Of a DNA stretch of 64,000 bases, positions 1 to 8,073 are shown piece after piece. Source of the DNA: Pseudovibrio japonicus (GTDB lineage Bacteria > Pseudomonadota > Alphaproteobacteria > Rhizobiales > Stappiaceae). The notes under the pieces were generated by a model. It was not told the DNA's origin, made no database searches, and saw nothing but the letters and a program-made list of their open reading frames with translations. Position 1 is the first letter of the stretch. Every line of letters begins with the position of its first letter. The stretch is taken from contig NZ_BMXE01000007.1 in NCBI RefSeq assembly GCF_014651595.1, positions 1 through 64,000 on the forward strand, read 5' to 3'. The translations under genes were made by a program, and so were the position numbers.

Positions 1-237
1 AGCAACGGCATCCTGTGTCTCGGTGTGCTGAACAATGGTGCCAACCGGTAGCATTTCAATGTTCACGCGATCACCAGTAATCACGCCAACGCGCTCTGCC
101 CATGCCTGTTGGAGTTCAAAATTTGGGTTACCAGCCGGGTCGGAAGACTGGAAGCGCAGCGAATAATCTGCTGCAAGTGCCGTGGTGGCAGTGGACGCTG
201 CAATGACGGTTGCAGCTACAAATTTCAAAAGTTTCAT
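1..237 (-). CDS. TRAP transporter solute-binding protein, DctP family (3' part missing)
   Basis: The first 79 codons run off the left edge of the window. The start ATG ends at 237 behind a GGAGGT ribosome-binding site. The first 22 residues are a Sec signal peptide with an ALA-A cleavage site. The mature start (DYSLRFQSSDPAGNPNFELQ) followed by an IEMLPVGTIVQHTETQDAV segment is typical of periplasmic DctP/TakP proteins of TRAP transporters. It lies 43 bp downstream of the gluconokinase gene on the same strand, so it probably binds gluconate or a related sugar acid. That substrate is inferred from context only. The TRAP membrane subunits should lie to the left. Confidence 0.88.
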   Translation of the reverse strand, partial: MKLLKFVAATVIAASTATTALAADYSLRFQSSDPAGNPNFELQQAWAERVGVITGDRVNIEMLPVGTIVQHTETQDAVA

Positions 238-280
238 ACTCACAGTACCTCCCTGAAGAGTATTCAGTTTTTTGGCGGCG

Positions 281-811
281 TCAGGCCGCGTTTTTCGAAA
301 TGATCTGATGCAGAATTTGATCAATGATTTCAGTTTTCGCACCGCTCACGTCGACGTTAATGTGCAGCTCGTCCGAGGACGGGGGCTGTAATGTTTCCAG
401 TTGGCTGTCGAGCAGTTCAAGCGGCATGAAGTGATCCTGGCGGCTCAGCATTCTTTCGCGAATGAGAGCCTTTGGGCCTGAAAGGAAAATGAAACAGGCT
501 TGCGGCACATGACTGCGGATGATGTCGCGGTAGGACCGCTTGAGCGCGGAGCATGCCACAACAACAGCAGGTGTCGCCTCTTGTTTGCTTAGATCAACAA
601 TGGCTTGAGAGAGATCGTTCAGCCAGGGCCGGCGCATTTCATCTGTCAGCGGATGTCCGCGACCCATTGCTTCAATATTGTCTGCAGGATGAAAATCATC
701 GGCCTCGACATAGGTCGCCGGTAAACAGGTCGCCAGAGCACGCGCAACTGACGTTTTTCCGACGCCACACACTCCCATGACGACAAATATCGGTTTTTTG
801 TAGTCTTCCAC
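281..811 (-). CDS. gntK: Gluconokinase
   Basis: ATP-dependent phosphorylation of D-gluconate to 6-phosphogluconate in the cytoplasm, feeding the Entner-Doudoroff or pentose phosphate pathway. The 176-residue protein has the usual length of the GntK family. It carries a P-loop (G13-S21, GVCGVGKTS), the substrate segment EADDFHP and the family signature RQDHFMPLELLDSQ. The reading frame is open to 976, but I chose the GTG at 811 because a GGGAGG ribosome-binding site precedes it and the kinase fold begins at once; the upstream codons overlap the regulatory region. It is divergent from the LacI-type regulator and followed by a TRAP binding protein, which makes a gluconate uptake operon likely. 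Confidence 0.93.
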   Translation of the reverse strand: MEDYKKPIFVVMGVCGVGKTSVARALATCLPATYVEADDFHPADNIEAMGRGHPLTDEMRRPWLNDLSQAIVDLSKQEATPAVVVACSALKRSYRDIIRSHVPQACFIFLSGPKALIRERMLSRQDHFMPLELLDSQLETLQPPSSDELHINVDVSGAKTEIIDQILHQIISKNAA

Positions 812-844
812 GCCCAAGTTTTCCTCCCAAGAGAATTTGATAGT

Positions 845-864
845 AAATGATTGCGCAATCATTT
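845..864. promoter_or_regulatory. Perfect 20-bp palindrome, likely operator of the LacI-type regulator
   Basis: AAATGATTGCGCAATCATTT is its own reverse complement. It sits between the divergent gntK and gntR starts. LacI-family proteins bind such palindromes with a central CG or GC step, so this is the best candidate for the gluconate-responsive operator controlling both genes. No experimental support is available from sequence alone. Confidence 0.7.
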
Positions 865-920
865 TGCAAGCGCTATCTGAAATATCTAAAAAGGCGCCTA
901 GGAACAGGGAGCAATTGTCG

Positions 921-1919
921 ATGCCAAAACCAACGCTTGTAGATGTTGGACGCGAAGCGGGAGTTAGCGCAATCACGGTTTCTCGCGCACTTCGCTCACC
1001 TGAAAAGGTGTCTGAAGCGCTGCGCAGAAAAGTGGATAGGGCTGTGAAAAAACTGGGTTACGTGCCCAATCAATCAGCGTCTACTCTTGCATCAAACAAG
1101 TCCAACTCCATCGTTGTGATGGTGCCTTCTATCTCCAACAACGTCTTCACAGATGTGCTGGGGGGAATCAGCGATGCACTGCATGGTTCCCGTTTCAACA
1201 TGCAAATCGGTTACACCAACTATGATTCGCTGGAGGAAGAACGAATCCTGCGATCGTTCCTGAACCCAACCCCCTCCGGTGTCATCATCTCTGGTCTTGA
1301 GCAGACTGAGGAAACCAGACAGATCCTTGCAAATGCGGGCGTTCCGGTTGTGCAGATTATGGACATCAGTCCGGACCCAATCGACATGATTGTGGGCTTT
1401 TCTCATGATCAGGCGGCAGAAACAGCAACACAGCATCTGGTGGATGCGGGGTATAGGAACATAGGTTTCATCGGCGCGCAGATGGATCCGCGTTCGCAAA
1501 AGCGCTTGGCTGGGTTCAAGAAGGCAATCAAGGCTAATGGAACATTGCTTGAGCAAAGCATTGCGGTGACCAACAAGCCTTCCAGTGCGCATATGGGCGC
1601 TGTCTTGCTGAGCAAGCTGACTTCCCAGTTTCCTGAGTGCGATGCTGTTTTGTGTAACAACGATGATTTGGCGGTTGGTGTGCTGTTTGAATGTCAGCGC
1701 CGTGGGATCAAGGTGCCGGAAGAGTTCGGTATCTGCGGCTTCAACGATTTAGGAATATCCTCAGAGACGGTCCCAAGCATCACATCAGTGACCACCCCCC
1801 TACGTGAGATAGGTCGTCTCGCTGCTGCGATGGTGATTGGTGAGGAGGAAGAGTCTTCAAGTCCGATTGTAGACTTGAGCTACAATATCTCCGTGCGCGA
1901 AAGCACACAGAGAGTTTAA
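921..1919 (+). CDS. gntR: LacI-family transcriptional regulator, GntR type
   Basis: The 332-residue protein starts at MPKPTLVDVGREAGVS, which places the LacI helix-turn-helix (VDVGREAGVSAITVSRALR) at the N-terminus as the family requires. An AGGGAG ribosome-binding site lies about 9 bp upstream of this ATG. A longer frame from 837 would prepend 28 residues and run through the operator, so I rejected it. The rest is the periplasmic-binding-protein-like ligand domain, ending FNISVRES-like (SYNISVRESTQ). It is divergent from gntK and most likely represses gluconate genes until gluconate binds. The ligand is inferred from the neighbour. Confidence 0.9.
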   Translation: MPKPTLVDVGREAGVSAITVSRALRSPEKVSEALRRKVDRAVKKLGYVPNQSASTLASNKSNSIVVMVPSISNNVFTDVLGGISDALHGSRFNMQIGYTNYDSLEEERILRSFLNPTPSGVIISGLEQTEETRQILANAGVPVVQIMDISPDPIDMIVGFSHDQAAETATQHLVDAGYRNIGFIGAQMDPRSQKRLAGFKKAIKANGTLLEQSIAVTNKPSSAHMGAVLLSKLTSQFPECDAVLCNNDDLAVGVLFECQRRGIKVPEEFGICGFNDLGISSETVPSITSVTTPLREIGRLAAAMVIGEEEESSSPIVDLSYNISVRESTQRV

Positions 1920-2052
1920 TCCGGAGCGTTGATTGGCGCTCGTGGAACGGCAATCCCTGCAACGAGGAGGAGTATCTTGTTGGCCTCCCCGTCCTTGCAA
2001 TCAAACGCAGGAGCCTTCGCAGAAACGTGCACGAAGGCCGCTGGTGTCTTGC

Positions 2053-2541
2053 TTATGGACGGTTTTCGATCCAGGCTTTCAGGGCTGCTACGTCTGGTTC
2101 GATAAACTCGGCAATACCGCCGGAGAATTCCTTGAATGCATCAATGTTGATGTCATTGGTGCCCACCAGAACATCTGCGCCGGTTTCCAGAGCCTTTACA
2201 ATCAGGTCACGAAAACCACTGCCATTGGCTTCTTGTTCGCCAAACTTGTTCAGAATGAAAACATCAAAGGGCTCGTCAATACGCTGCGCCACCTCTCCGG
2301 CGGCTTGCGCGAGTGCTGCGGTGTTCAACCGGCAGCCTGAGGCCTCTTTGCCAAGAGATTGAGTGATGGAGATTTCAGGGCCATCTGGTAGGACGCGCAC
2401 TTCCATGTCGCAGCGGTGCCGGTCTGTGGTCACTGATTCTGCCTGCACGATACCGCAGGTCCGGATGCCCGCTTCCCGAAGCGTTTCGGAAAGTTCTGTC
2501 AGCACCAGTTTTCCTTTTGGCAGGGTGTAAGCAATTCTCAT
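2053..2541 (-). CDS. DUF2478 family protein
   Basis: The 162-residue protein resembles the DUF2478 family, P-loop-fold-related proteins often found near molybdenum or nitrogen-oxide genes. Recognisable parts are the MRIAYTLPKGKL start, a strand-helix region with DVFILNKFGEQEANGSGFRDL (a Walker-B-like KFGxxE motif), and a C-terminal helix ending AWIENRP. It has no classical Walker A motif at its N-terminus. No partner gene is adjacent: the LacI regulator converges on it and the FeeM-like gene lies 187 bp upstream on the same strand. The biochemical function is unknown. Confidence 0.72.
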   Translation of the reverse strand: MRIAYTLPKGKLVLTELSETLREAGIRTCGIVQAESVTTDRHRCDMEVRVLPDGPEISITQSLGKEASGCRLNTAALAQAAGEVAQRIDEPFDVFILNKFGEQEANGSGFRDLIVKALETGADVLVGTNDINIDAFKEFSGGIAEFIEPDVAALKAWIENRP

Positions 2542-2728
2542 CTGGGGTCTTCCTCGCGCTTCTGGTTTTCGCCTATGTGAAAGCTCTCATATCAAATTGC
2601 ACAATTTCTGGCTTGATCTGCGCAAGGTTCCTCCTGCGGCGAATGCGCACAATCCTCCTGTTTTGAAGAGCATTTGCGCATTCACATCATGACGCAGAAC
2701 CCGGTTTTCTCACTGCGGGTGTAGGCCC

Positions 2729-3997
2729 CTACCCTACAAAAGCCAGCTCGTTATCGTGATAATTTCGTACTTCAGATAGGGCAGCTTGTCGAGGTTGCAA
2801 AGCTTTACCTGCGTTCGTGAGTAGCGCCGTGATTGCAGGTGATGAGGCTGCATCATACCGCAGTGTGGCCTCTGAACCTCCGGTCAGCGTGACTGACTGA
2901 AGTGTTGTCGGTGGCTGGAACTTACTGTTGTGCAAGAGCTCAAGTTCCCTCCCCTCAAGTAGTTCGTAGGGCCGCTCACATGTCACATGGATCCGGTCTT
3001 CCTCAATGCGGCGCACAACAACCGGTGTTGTATTTTGCGACTTGAGGCGAACGAATCCGGCAGCGTTTGCGTCTACCAGAGCGGAGGGTTCCGGCAGGCT
3101 GTAGCGGTTGAAAATCCAATCATAATCGCGCGACGGATAGCGACGCCGGAGCAGTTCAAGTTCACTGCGGGTCAGAGCGCTGGCACCTTGCATTGGTCCG
3201 TGGAGGAACAGGTCAAGGTTCGTGGGACTCCAGCGATTGCCGTTATAAGTCGAAACCACCTTGTCCGGGCGCTGGAAACTGTCAAACTCATATTCCATGT
3301 AATATTTGAAAAGGTTGCGTTGCTCCGGGACGCCCTGATAAGTCGCAGCGTAATCCTTACGCATCTCTGTGAGGTTGAGATGCCCACCCACCGCTGGGGC
3401 ACCGTTCACATAATCGAAGGTATCGATCACCTCTTCGCTCAGCCTGCGGAACAGGAGCAATCCCTCATAAAACGCTCTATGTGTGGGGTTAGATGCCATC
3501 ACGATGTCATGGAGCCCCAGATCTTCCCGTGCGAGCTGAAACGTGTATTTCAGGAGGGCGTGAACAAGTTCGCCATTGCGTGATCGGTGATCGGGATGAA
3601 TGGCCAGTGTGCCGCCCTCTGCGATGCGGCGATTCCATTGTTGAATAGGGGAGAGTGAGAAAATCTTTTCCAAAGGGAGGTCTTCGCGCGATTTCACTAT
3701 GAGCGTTGTCGTAGCAATCACGGTATCGCCTGTCTTGGCGATGAATGTGTAGCACGATGGCAGGACGTAGTATGGGATGAACCTGTAGCCAGTCCCATTT
3801 TCCGTCATTAACCCAGCGCTCGTGTAGGAATCGTAGAGCAACTTGCTGACCTGGCTCAGTTCATCAGGCGTTTCAACTTGTTTGAAGATAACGTTCTCAG
3901 GCGGCTTGTTTTGTAATCTTACCCGCCTTCTTTGCACGGAAACCCGACGTGCCTTCGTGGTTTCACAGGCTGTCCCTGTCCTTATCGTATCACTCAT
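2729..3997 (-). CDS. FeeM-like N-acyltransferase with C-terminal beta-rich domain
   Basis: The first ~250 residues have a GNAT-fold core of the FeeM/N-acyl amino acid synthase type: FKQVETPDELSQVSKLLYDSY, then IAEGGTLAIHPDHRSRNGELVHALLK around the acyl-carrier binding region, then MASNPTHRAFYEGLLLFRRL. Such enzymes transfer long acyl chains from acyl-ACP to amines. Residues ~300-420 form a beta-rich tail (FVRLKSQNTTPVVVRRIEED) that could be PilZ-like, which I hold loosely. I chose the ATG at 3997 with an AGG six to eight bases upstream; a TTG two codons earlier is possible. The divergent neighbour is a ThiF-like E1 enzyme, 256 bp away. Confidence 0.75.
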   Translation of the reverse strand: MSDTIRTGTACETTKARRVSVQRRRVRLQNKPPENVIFKQVETPDELSQVSKLLYDSYTSAGLMTENGTGYRFIPYYVLPSCYTFIAKTGDTVIATTTLIVKSREDLPLEKIFSLSPIQQWNRRIAEGGTLAIHPDHRSRNGELVHALLKYTFQLAREDLGLHDIVMASNPTHRAFYEGLLLFRRLSEEVIDTFDYVNGAPAVGGHLNLTEMRKDYAATYQGVPEQRNLFKYYMEYEFDSFQRPDKVVSTYNGNRWSPTNLDLFLHGPMQGASALTRSELELLRRRYPSRDYDWIFNRYSLPEPSALVDANAAGFVRLKSQNTTPVVVRRIEEDRIHVTCERPYELLEGRELELLHNSKFQPPTTLQSVTLTGGSEATLRYDAASSPAITALLTNAGKALQPRQAALSEVRNYHDNELAFVG

Positions 3998-4100
3998 GAT
4001 CAAAACCTATACTTAAAAGACTTAGCGGGACTAATAATAAATATGTATTGTCCCAGGGTAATGATCATGCAAATAATGTAAAAATTAAATAGATTATATT

Positions 4101-4120
4101 TAATATTAACGTTAATATTA
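4101..4120. promoter_or_regulatory. Perfect 20-bp AT-rich palindrome between divergent feeM-like and thiF-like genes
   Basis: TAATATTAACGTTAATATTA reads identically on both strands and contains an HpaI-like GTTAAC-type core. It lies in the 256-bp AT-rich intergenic region, 104 bp from the acyltransferase start and 140 bp from the ThiF start. A shared operator is the simplest reading, but AT-rich DNA makes palindromes more likely by chance. Confidence 0.45.
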
Positions 4121-4259
4121 TTATTATAGTTGACTTGTGTTTGTCAGATGCAAACTTTGCATTTGAAAGTTGCATGATGAACTAGGTTCTCATGATAAAT
4201 ATTGAGTTCTTGTTTATTTGTACTTGTCTTACTTTTGTTTTTATTAGTGGAGGAAGATA

Positions 4260-5162
4260 TTGACTGTTCTAGCTGCATCTCAGGTACAGGAGTCTTCAAC
4301 GGATGGTTGTGCAGGCTTTTCCTATGACGCTGCCTTTTCTCGCAATATTGGATGGGTTACGCGTGAAGAGCAACAGAAACTACGAGGCAAGCGAGTTGCC
4401 ATTGCTGGTATGGGCGGCGTCGGAGGAATTCACGCCATAACACTGGCACGATTAGGGATTGGTGCGTTCAGCATCGCTGACTTTGATCATTTCGACGTTG
4501 TCAACTTCAACCGCCAGATTGGCGCCACCGTTAGTACGCTGCAGGAACCCAAGGTCTCAGTGATGGCTGAGCAGGTACGCAACATCAACCCAGAAGTTGA
4601 TCTGCGGGTTTTCTCAGAGGGCGTTACCAATGAGAACATTGATGCGTTTTTGAATGGCGTCGATCTGTATGTCGACGGCTTCGATTTCTTTGCACTGGAC
4701 ATACGCAGAAAGGTCTTTGCCAAATGCCGTGAACTGGAAATTCCCGCCGTCACGGCTGCTCCCCTCGGCATGGGTACGGCCTATCTGTGCTTTACACCCG
4801 ATGGCATGAGCTTTGAAGACTACTTCCAGTTTGAGGGAGAGGATGAGCTCGGCCAGTACTGTCAGTTTTACTTGGGCCTCGCCCCAAGTGAACTGCACCG
4901 CTCTTCTCTGATGGACAGCTCTCAACTCAACCTGAAAGAAGAGCGCGGCCCTTCCACTGCCGCCGGATGTCAACTGGCGGCCGGAGTCGCTGGCGCGCAA
5001 GCGGTCAAGCTTCTGCTTGGTCGCGGCCCTTTGAAACCAGCACCCTGGTATCATCATTTTGATGCCTACGAAGGTGAGTTTGTAACCAAACGCCTGCCCT
5101 CGGGAAACAAAAATTTCTCTCAGAAACTGAAACTTAAGAAGATGAAGGAGCAGTTTGCTTAG
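4260..5162 (+). CDS. ThiF/MoeB-like E1 adenylyltransferase
   Basis: The 300-residue protein has the E1 fold: a nucleotide motif at residues 50-56 (GMGGVGG), the DFDHFDVVNFNRQ adenylation segment near 75-90, and the helix STAAGCQLAAGVAGAQAVKLLLG near 235-260. E1-like enzymes adenylate the C-terminus of ubiquitin-like proteins such as ThiS or MoaD, or of peptides as in MccB. The paired CxxC zinc motifs of ThiF and MoeB are absent and no ubiquitin-like protein is encoded nearby. The TTG start at 4260 follows a strong GGAGG. Its divergent neighbour is a FeeM-like acyltransferase, so a joint role in making a modified small molecule is plausible but unproven. Confidence 0.82.
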   Translation: MTVLAASQVQESSTDGCAGFSYDAAFSRNIGWVTREEQQKLRGKRVAIAGMGGVGGIHAITLARLGIGAFSIADFDHFDVVNFNRQIGATVSTLQEPKVSVMAEQVRNINPEVDLRVFSEGVTNENIDAFLNGVDLYVDGFDFFALDIRRKVFAKCRELEIPAVTAAPLGMGTAYLCFTPDGMSFEDYFQFEGEDELGQYCQFYLGLAPSELHRSSLMDSSQLNLKEERGPSTAAGCQLAAGVAGAQAVKLLLGRGPLKPAPWYHHFDAYEGEFVTKRLPSGNKNFSQKLKLKKMKEQFA

Positions 5163-5314
5163 TTTCTGCGTGACTGCAAAAATAGAGGTGCGCGGGAGGC
5201 CTGCTTTTTAAAAGGTAGGTCGCGTGGTGGCGGGCAAAACATGCGGTGCTCGCGTACCTCTACGCAAAGTTACGCACTTTCGGCAAATTTAATATGAGTA
5301 TATCACTCAGGTTA

Positions 5315-5328
5315 TTGACTTTTGTCAA
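5315..5328. promoter_or_regulatory. FNR/NnrR-type binding site
   Basis: TTGACTTTTGTCAA is a perfect inverted repeat (TTGAC-N4-GTCAA) of the CRP/FNR-family form TTG-N8-CAA. It lies 95 bp upstream of the importer operon that ends in nnrS. In alphaproteobacteria such boxes serve FnrL, FixK or NnrR; the nnrS gene favours an NO-responsive NnrR-like regulator. No such regulator gene lies in this window. Confidence 0.72.
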
Positions 5329-5422
5329 TTAACTGAGGGAATGAACGTGATCTACAAGAATTGCAACTCATTCGCATTTGCGACTCGCTCGTTTTCTATC
5401 CCCTTCCGATGGAAACCCTAAT

Positions 5423-6412
5423 ATGATCACGCGCCGTTCTTTTCTTTCACAAACCGCAGGCTTCACTGCTGCCGCTTCGATAGGCACCTCAGTGCCGGTT
5501 ATGGCTGCGGCGGGCAGTCCGGTGCTGAAGCTTTATGGTCCGCCAGTGGGCCCCTCTGTTGTACTGTCTTACATCGCCAACAAAGGCTTGCTTTCGGACT
5601 ACACGCAGAACGTGGACTTTACCGTCTACAAATCCCCCGATGTCCTGCGCGCTGGCTTTATTTCCGGTGACTGGCAGCTGGCTGGCACCCCCTCTTATGT
5701 TGCTGCAAACCTTGCCAACAAAGGACTTCCCGTAAAGATGCTGAACATCATGAGCTGGGGCATGCTTTATGTGCTCAGTTATGATGGCTCGGTTACGTCA
5801 CCGGCGGATCTGGCTGGCGAACAGGTTGGTATGTTCTTTCGTAATGACATGCCTGATTTGGTGTTTGGAACCGTCATGGAGCAAAACGGCCTGACGGCGG
5901 GCAAGGACTATACGCTCCACTATGTGAGCACCCCGTTTGAGGCGCTGCAATTGCTTCTCTCCGGTCGCATCAAACACTGTGTTTTGCCCGAACCAGCTGC
6001 AACGGCAGGCATGGTCAAAGGCAAGACGGTTGGCAAATCGGTCTATCGCTCCATCGATCTGACGAAAGAATGGGCGTCTGTAACCGGCGGCAATGGCCGC
6101 TTTCCGATGGCGGGCATGATGGTGCACGAAGATCTGCTCAATGAACAGCCCGAGTTGGTGGAAGGTTTTCAAAAAGCGTGTGTGACCGGCACAGAATGGG
6201 TCAAGGCAAATCCGGAGGAAGCAGCAGCTGTTTCCTCCGATAGCATCCCAATGCCTGCCGATATGATCGCACAGTCCATACCCCATACGCACCTGACAGC
6301 AGAGCGTGCCAAAGACATTCGCGGCGAGCTGGAACAGTTTTACTCCATTTTGGCACAGAAGAACCCATCAATCATTGGTGGGAAACTCCCCAACGCGGAT
6401 TTCTACCTGTAG
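5423..6412 (+). CDS. ABC transporter substrate-binding protein, NMT1/SsuA-like, Tat-exported
   Basis: Periplasmic binding protein of the nitrate/sulfonate/thiamine-precursor class. I start it at the ATG of MITRRSFLSQTAGFT, a twin-arginine signal with a hydrophobic stretch and AxA-type cleavage near residue 30. The frame opens 45 bp earlier without a good start. The mature part (LKLYGPPVGPSVVLSYIANKG, then DLAGEQVGMFFRNDMPD) follows the NMT1 fold. Permease and ATPase genes follow 76 bp and 848 bp further on, then nnrS. The ligand cannot be told from sequence. An NO- or anaerobiosis-linked substrate is suggested by the upstream FNR-type site and by nnrS. Confidence 0.85.
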   Translation: MITRRSFLSQTAGFTAAASIGTSVPVMAAAGSPVLKLYGPPVGPSVVLSYIANKGLLSDYTQNVDFTVYKSPDVLRAGFISGDWQLAGTPSYVAANLANKGLPVKMLNIMSWGMLYVLSYDGSVTSPADLAGEQVGMFFRNDMPDLVFGTVMEQNGLTAGKDYTLHYVSTPFEALQLLLSGRIKHCVLPEPAATAGMVKGKTVGKSVYRSIDLTKEWASVTGGNGRFPMAGMMVHEDLLNEQPELVEGFQKACVTGTEWVKANPEEAAAVSSDSIPMPADMIAQSIPHTHLTAERAKDIRGELEQFYSILAQKNPSIIGGKLPNADFYL

Positions 6413-6488
6413 CGAAGCAGGCTCGGCGGGCCGTCCCAAGGTTACGGTCACCTGGCCTGCTGAGCCCCAAACAACGAGAACGTACCTG

Positions 6489-7271
6489 ATGAACCGTCAC
6501 ATGCTATCGACGTTGATGAGCAGACTTTGGAGTGGGTGGGGCACTATGGCCGGGGTATGTCTCATTTTCGCGCTGTGGCAGATCGGCTTTGAAACCTTCG
6601 GCCCATTGGTGCTACCCGCACCACTGGACGCGTTGGAGCGTTTGGCCCACATAGTCGCCGTGCCATCGGGGCTGGACTACATTTTGATCACCGCCAGACG
6701 TGCTTTTGCAGGCTTCTTGCTTGCCAGCACCGTCGGCATCTTCTTTGGCCTGATTGCAGGCTGGTCGAACACACTGTCCCTGCTTTGCAAGCCGTTCATC
6801 ACCGTGGCACTTGGTGTGCCGCCGATTGCATGGATCGTGCTTGCATTGCTGTGGTTTGGCGGTGGGGACGGCACGCCGGTCTTTACGGTGTTCATCTCCA
6901 CGATCCCGTTGATCTTCGCAGGCGCTCTGCAAGGCGTGCGGATGCGGGAGAAGGAGCTTGATGAGATGGCACAGAGTTTTCATGTGCCGCTGCTCCAACG
7001 TTTCTGGCAGGTGCAGGCGCCGCAGATTGTCTCATACCTGTTTCCAGCGTGGGCCACCGCGTTGGGGCTCAGCTGGAAAGTGGTCGTGATGGCGGAGTTG
7101 CTTTCAAGCACGCGCGGCATTGGCGCGGGTCTTGCGGAGGCGCGGGTTAATATCGATACCGCCGCTACCATGGCATGGATTGTCGTGATTGTCGGGCTGC
7201 TGCTGGTGATCGAGGGCATATTGCTCAACCCTGTTAAAGACTATGTGGAGGGCTGGAAGCATGCCGACTGA
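6489..7271 (+). CDS. ABC transporter permease, SsuC/TauC-like
   Basis: The 260-residue inner-membrane permease has about six predicted membrane segments. The cytoplasmic coupling loop reads EKELDEMAQSFHVPLLQRFWQVQAPQ, matching the EAA motif of nitrate/sulfonate/taurine importers. The start at MNRHMLSTLMSRL gives the usual length; the frame is open back to 6306 but that part overlaps the preceding gene. Its last 11 bases overlap the ATPase start, so the two are translationally coupled. It works with the binding protein and ATPase of the same operon. Confidence 0.9.
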   Translation: MNRHMLSTLMSRLWSGWGTMAGVCLIFALWQIGFETFGPLVLPAPLDALERLAHIVAVPSGLDYILITARRAFAGFLLASTVGIFFGLIAGWSNTLSLLCKPFITVALGVPPIAWIVLALLWFGGGDGTPVFTVFISTIPLIFAGALQGVRMREKELDEMAQSFHVPLLQRFWQVQAPQIVSYLFPAWATALGLSWKVVVMAELLSSTRGIGAGLAEARVNIDTAATMAWIVVIVGLLLVIEGILLNPVKDYVEGWKHAD

Positions 7272-8073
7272 GACTGCCCCCTTGCTTTCTGTTATGCCCA
7301 GTGTCTCATCAGAAACACAGCCTTCCGTCTTGTCCGTCTCGGTCACAGACCACCGCTATCATCCCCTTCAGCAAACACTGGCGCCATGTGCGCTGGAGCT
7401 GAAAAAGGGCGAGGTCGTTAGCATCATAGGCCCATCCGGCTGCGGCAAGTCCACTTTCCTGCGGATCGCTGCCGGATTGATTGAGGCGAGTGCGGGAACA
7501 GTCACAAGCATCGCCGACCGCACGGCAATCCTGTTTCAGGAGCACCGGTTGCTGTCGTGGAAGAGCCTGTTAAACAACATCAGCTTTGGCCTTCAGGGAC
7601 AAAAGCTTTCCAAGCTCGAGCGCATGACGAAAGCGCGAACCGTCGCCACTGCGATGGGTTTTGCCGAGGAGGACCTGATCAAATACCCCTCCGAGCTTTC
7701 CGGCGGCATGCGCCAGCGTGGGGCTTTGGCCCGTGCAATGGCGATTGAGCCAGACCTGCTGTTTCTGGATGAACCCTTCAGCGCTCTGGACATTGGACGC
7801 CGCCGCGATCTTTATCGGCTCGTGCTGCATGAAGTTGATCAGAAGCAGTGCTCCGTTTTGATGGTCACGCACGATGTAACCGAAGCCTTGGCGCTTAGCG
7901 ACCGTGTCTTGATTATGGCCCCAGATCCCGGACACTTTTCCAAGGAATATGAAGTGCCATTGATGCGCTCCGAGCGCACACGGCGAAACCTCATGGACCT
8001 TGAGGCGAGCTTGCTTGCCGATGACCGGATCGCGCACCTGTTCAACATGAGAAATTGGGAACGGCTGGTATGA
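7261..8073 (+). CDS. ABC transporter ATP-binding protein
   Basis: The 270-residue ATPase energises the importer encoded just upstream. Motifs appear in order: Walker A GPSGCGKST, Q-loop LFQEHRLLSW, signature LSGGMRQRGALARAM, Walker B LLFLDEPFSALD, and the switch His in MVTHDVTEAL. I chose the ATG at 7261, which overlaps the permease stop by 11 bp, over a start six codons earlier. The TGA stop overlaps the nnrS start as ATGA. The SsuB/TauB/NrtD group is the closest by architecture. Confidence 0.92.
   Translation: MPTETAPLLSVMPSVSSETQPSVLSVSVTDHRYHPLQQTLAPCALELKKGEVVSIIGPSGCGKSTFLRIAAGLIEASAGTVTSIADRTAILFQEHRLLSWKSLLNNISFGLQGQKLSKLERMTKARTVATAMGFAEEDLIKYPSELSGGMRQRGALARAMAIEPDLLFLDEPFSALDIGRRRDLYRLVLHEVDQKQCSVLMVTHDVTEALALSDRVLIMAPDPGHFSKEYEVPLMRSERTRRNLMDLEASLLADDRIAHLFNMRNWERLV

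Noticed and set aside
2607-2622. TTG-N7-CAA near the FeeM and DUF2478 genes, considered as an FNR box
   Set aside because: The spacing is 7 instead of 8 and the arms do not extend, so it does not meet the pattern.
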